Shown one piece after another: positions 5,485-6,139 of a stretch of 6,139 bases of DNA (positions are counted from its first letter, which is position 1; the number at the start of each line of letters is the position of its first letter). The notes beneath the pieces were generated by a model that saw only the letters and a list, made by a program, of their open reading frames with translations, had not been told where the DNA came from and did not search any database. A program made the translations under genes and the position numbers. Origin of the DNA: Pirellulaceae bacterium (GTDB lineage: Bacteria; Planctomycetota; Planctomycetia; Pirellulales; Pirellulaceae); NCBI GenBank assembly GCA_013002105.1, contig JABDKS010000472.1:1-6139 (forward strand). The letters run 5' to 3'.

Positions 5485-6139
5485 ATGGCAGGTCACTCGA
5501 AATGGGCAAACATTCAGCACCGCAAAGGTCGCGTCGATGCGGCACGCGGAAAACTGTGGAGCAAACTTAGCAAAGCCATCATCATGGCTGCGAAGCAGGG
5601 CGGTGGTGATTTGGATGCAAACTTTCGATTGCGAAAAGCAGTCGATGATGCCAAAGCCGTCAGTATGCCCAAGGACAATATCACCCGCGCGATCAAACGT
5701 GGTACAGGTGAATTGGCCGGCGATGACATGGAAGAGGTCGTTTACGAGGGTTACGGGCCAGGTGGCGTTGCTGTGATGTGCGAGACGCTGACCGACAATC
5801 GAAATCGAACCGGTCCCGAGTTGAAGACAATTTTCAGCAAGCAGGGTGGCGAGATAGGGAAAACTGGATGCGTGGCCTACTTGTTCGACCGCAAAGGGCT
5901 GTTTGTATTCGAGCCTGAAGGTTGCAGTGAAGAAAAGCTGACAGAGATCGCACTTGAAAACGGTGCCGAGGATGTTGAGACGCTCGATGATGGCAAGTTT
6001 CAGGTGACGTCCGCGCCGGATGTCTATGAGGCATTGTCGGGTGCGTTCCAAGCAGCAGAACTCAATGCTGAACTGAGCGAGGTCACTTGGATCGCGCAGA
6101 CATCCGTCGATCTGGAATCCGATACCGCTAAACAGGTTC
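5485..6139 (+). CDS. yebC: YebC/PmpR/TACO1 family protein (3' end outside window)
   Basis: The ATG at 5485 opens MAGHSKWANIQHRKGRVDAARG, the near-invariant N-terminus of the YebC family, and the frame stays open to the window edge (218 residues visible of an expected ~240-250). Further family hallmarks are MPKDNITRAIKRGTG (61-75), VYEGYGPGGVAV (86-97), LTDNRNRTGPELKTIFSK (102-119) and GGEIGKTGCVAYLFDRKG (121-138). Members are soluble proteins described as DNA-binding transcriptional regulators (E. coli YebC, Pseudomonas PmpR). The mitochondrial homologue TACO1 is a translational activator, so a role in translation is equally plausible here beside infB and rbfA. In many bacteria yebC sits next to ruvC; whether that holds here lies beyond the window. 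No Shine-Dalgarno precedes the start: the leader instead has a pyrimidine tract (CCTCCTCTTTT, 5459-5469). The gene shows no damage. Which YebC subfamily it belongs to cannot be told from this. Confidence 0.95.
   Translation, partial: MAGHSKWANIQHRKGRVDAARGKLWSKLSKAIIMAAKQGGGDLDANFRLRKAVDDAKAVSMPKDNITRAIKRGTGELAGDDMEEVVYEGYGPGGVAVMCETLTDNRNRTGPELKTIFSKQGGEIGKTGCVAYLFDRKGLFVFEPEGCSEEKLTEIALENGAEDVETLDDGKFQVTSAPDVYEALSGAFQAAELNAELSEVTWIAQTSVDLESDTAKQV

Noticed and set aside
1..6139. CRISPR arrays, insertion sequences, tRNAs, prophage or defence genes
   Set aside because: I looked on both strands and saw no spaced direct repeats, transposase motifs, terminal inverted repeats or tRNA cloverleaf; the tandem repeats present are coding.

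Overview
The window looks like a stretch of chromosome from a planctomycete, most likely a Pirellulaceae member close to Rhodopirellula. This is an inference from three things: the IF2 sequence and its very long charged linker, starts that mostly lack Shine-Dalgarno sites, and a lysine-rich histone H1-like protein beside translation genes. No 16S rRNA or other taxonomic marker is present. Base composition is moderate in GC by eye. All genes I accept are on the + strand.

Layout. Positions 1-284 hold the acidic, alanine-rich C-terminal end of a protein, probably NusA because infB follows; it contains a 15-bp tandem repeat. Positions 285-588 are an unusually long (304 nt) leader in front of infB. 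It has several strong hairpins, two of which are copies of the same module, and a perfect Shine-Dalgarno placed before an AUG immediately followed by UGA. Positions 589-3429 are infB (IF2, 946 aa, GTG start). Positions 3531-4016 are rbfA (161 aa, GTG start), followed by two inverted repeats. Positions 4130-5389 encode a 419-aa two-part protein. Its first ~228 residues look like a degenerate endonuclease III (HhH-GPD) fold, and its last ~190 residues are a lysine/alanine tail like histone H1. Positions 5485-6139 are the 5' part of a YebC/TACO1-family gene that runs off the end.

How they fit together. NusA, IF2 and RbfA are the classic bacterial nusA-infB-rbfA cluster: transcription elongation/antitermination, initiator-tRNA delivery and 30S maturation. 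YebC-family proteins are linked to transcriptional regulation and, through mitochondrial TACO1, to translation. The H1-like protein is the outlier. It should bind nucleic acid through its tail, and its N-terminal domain appears to have kept the DNA-glycosylase fold while losing the catalytic lysine, the GVG hairpin and the iron-sulphur cysteines.

The most interesting items are this fusion protein and the infB leader.
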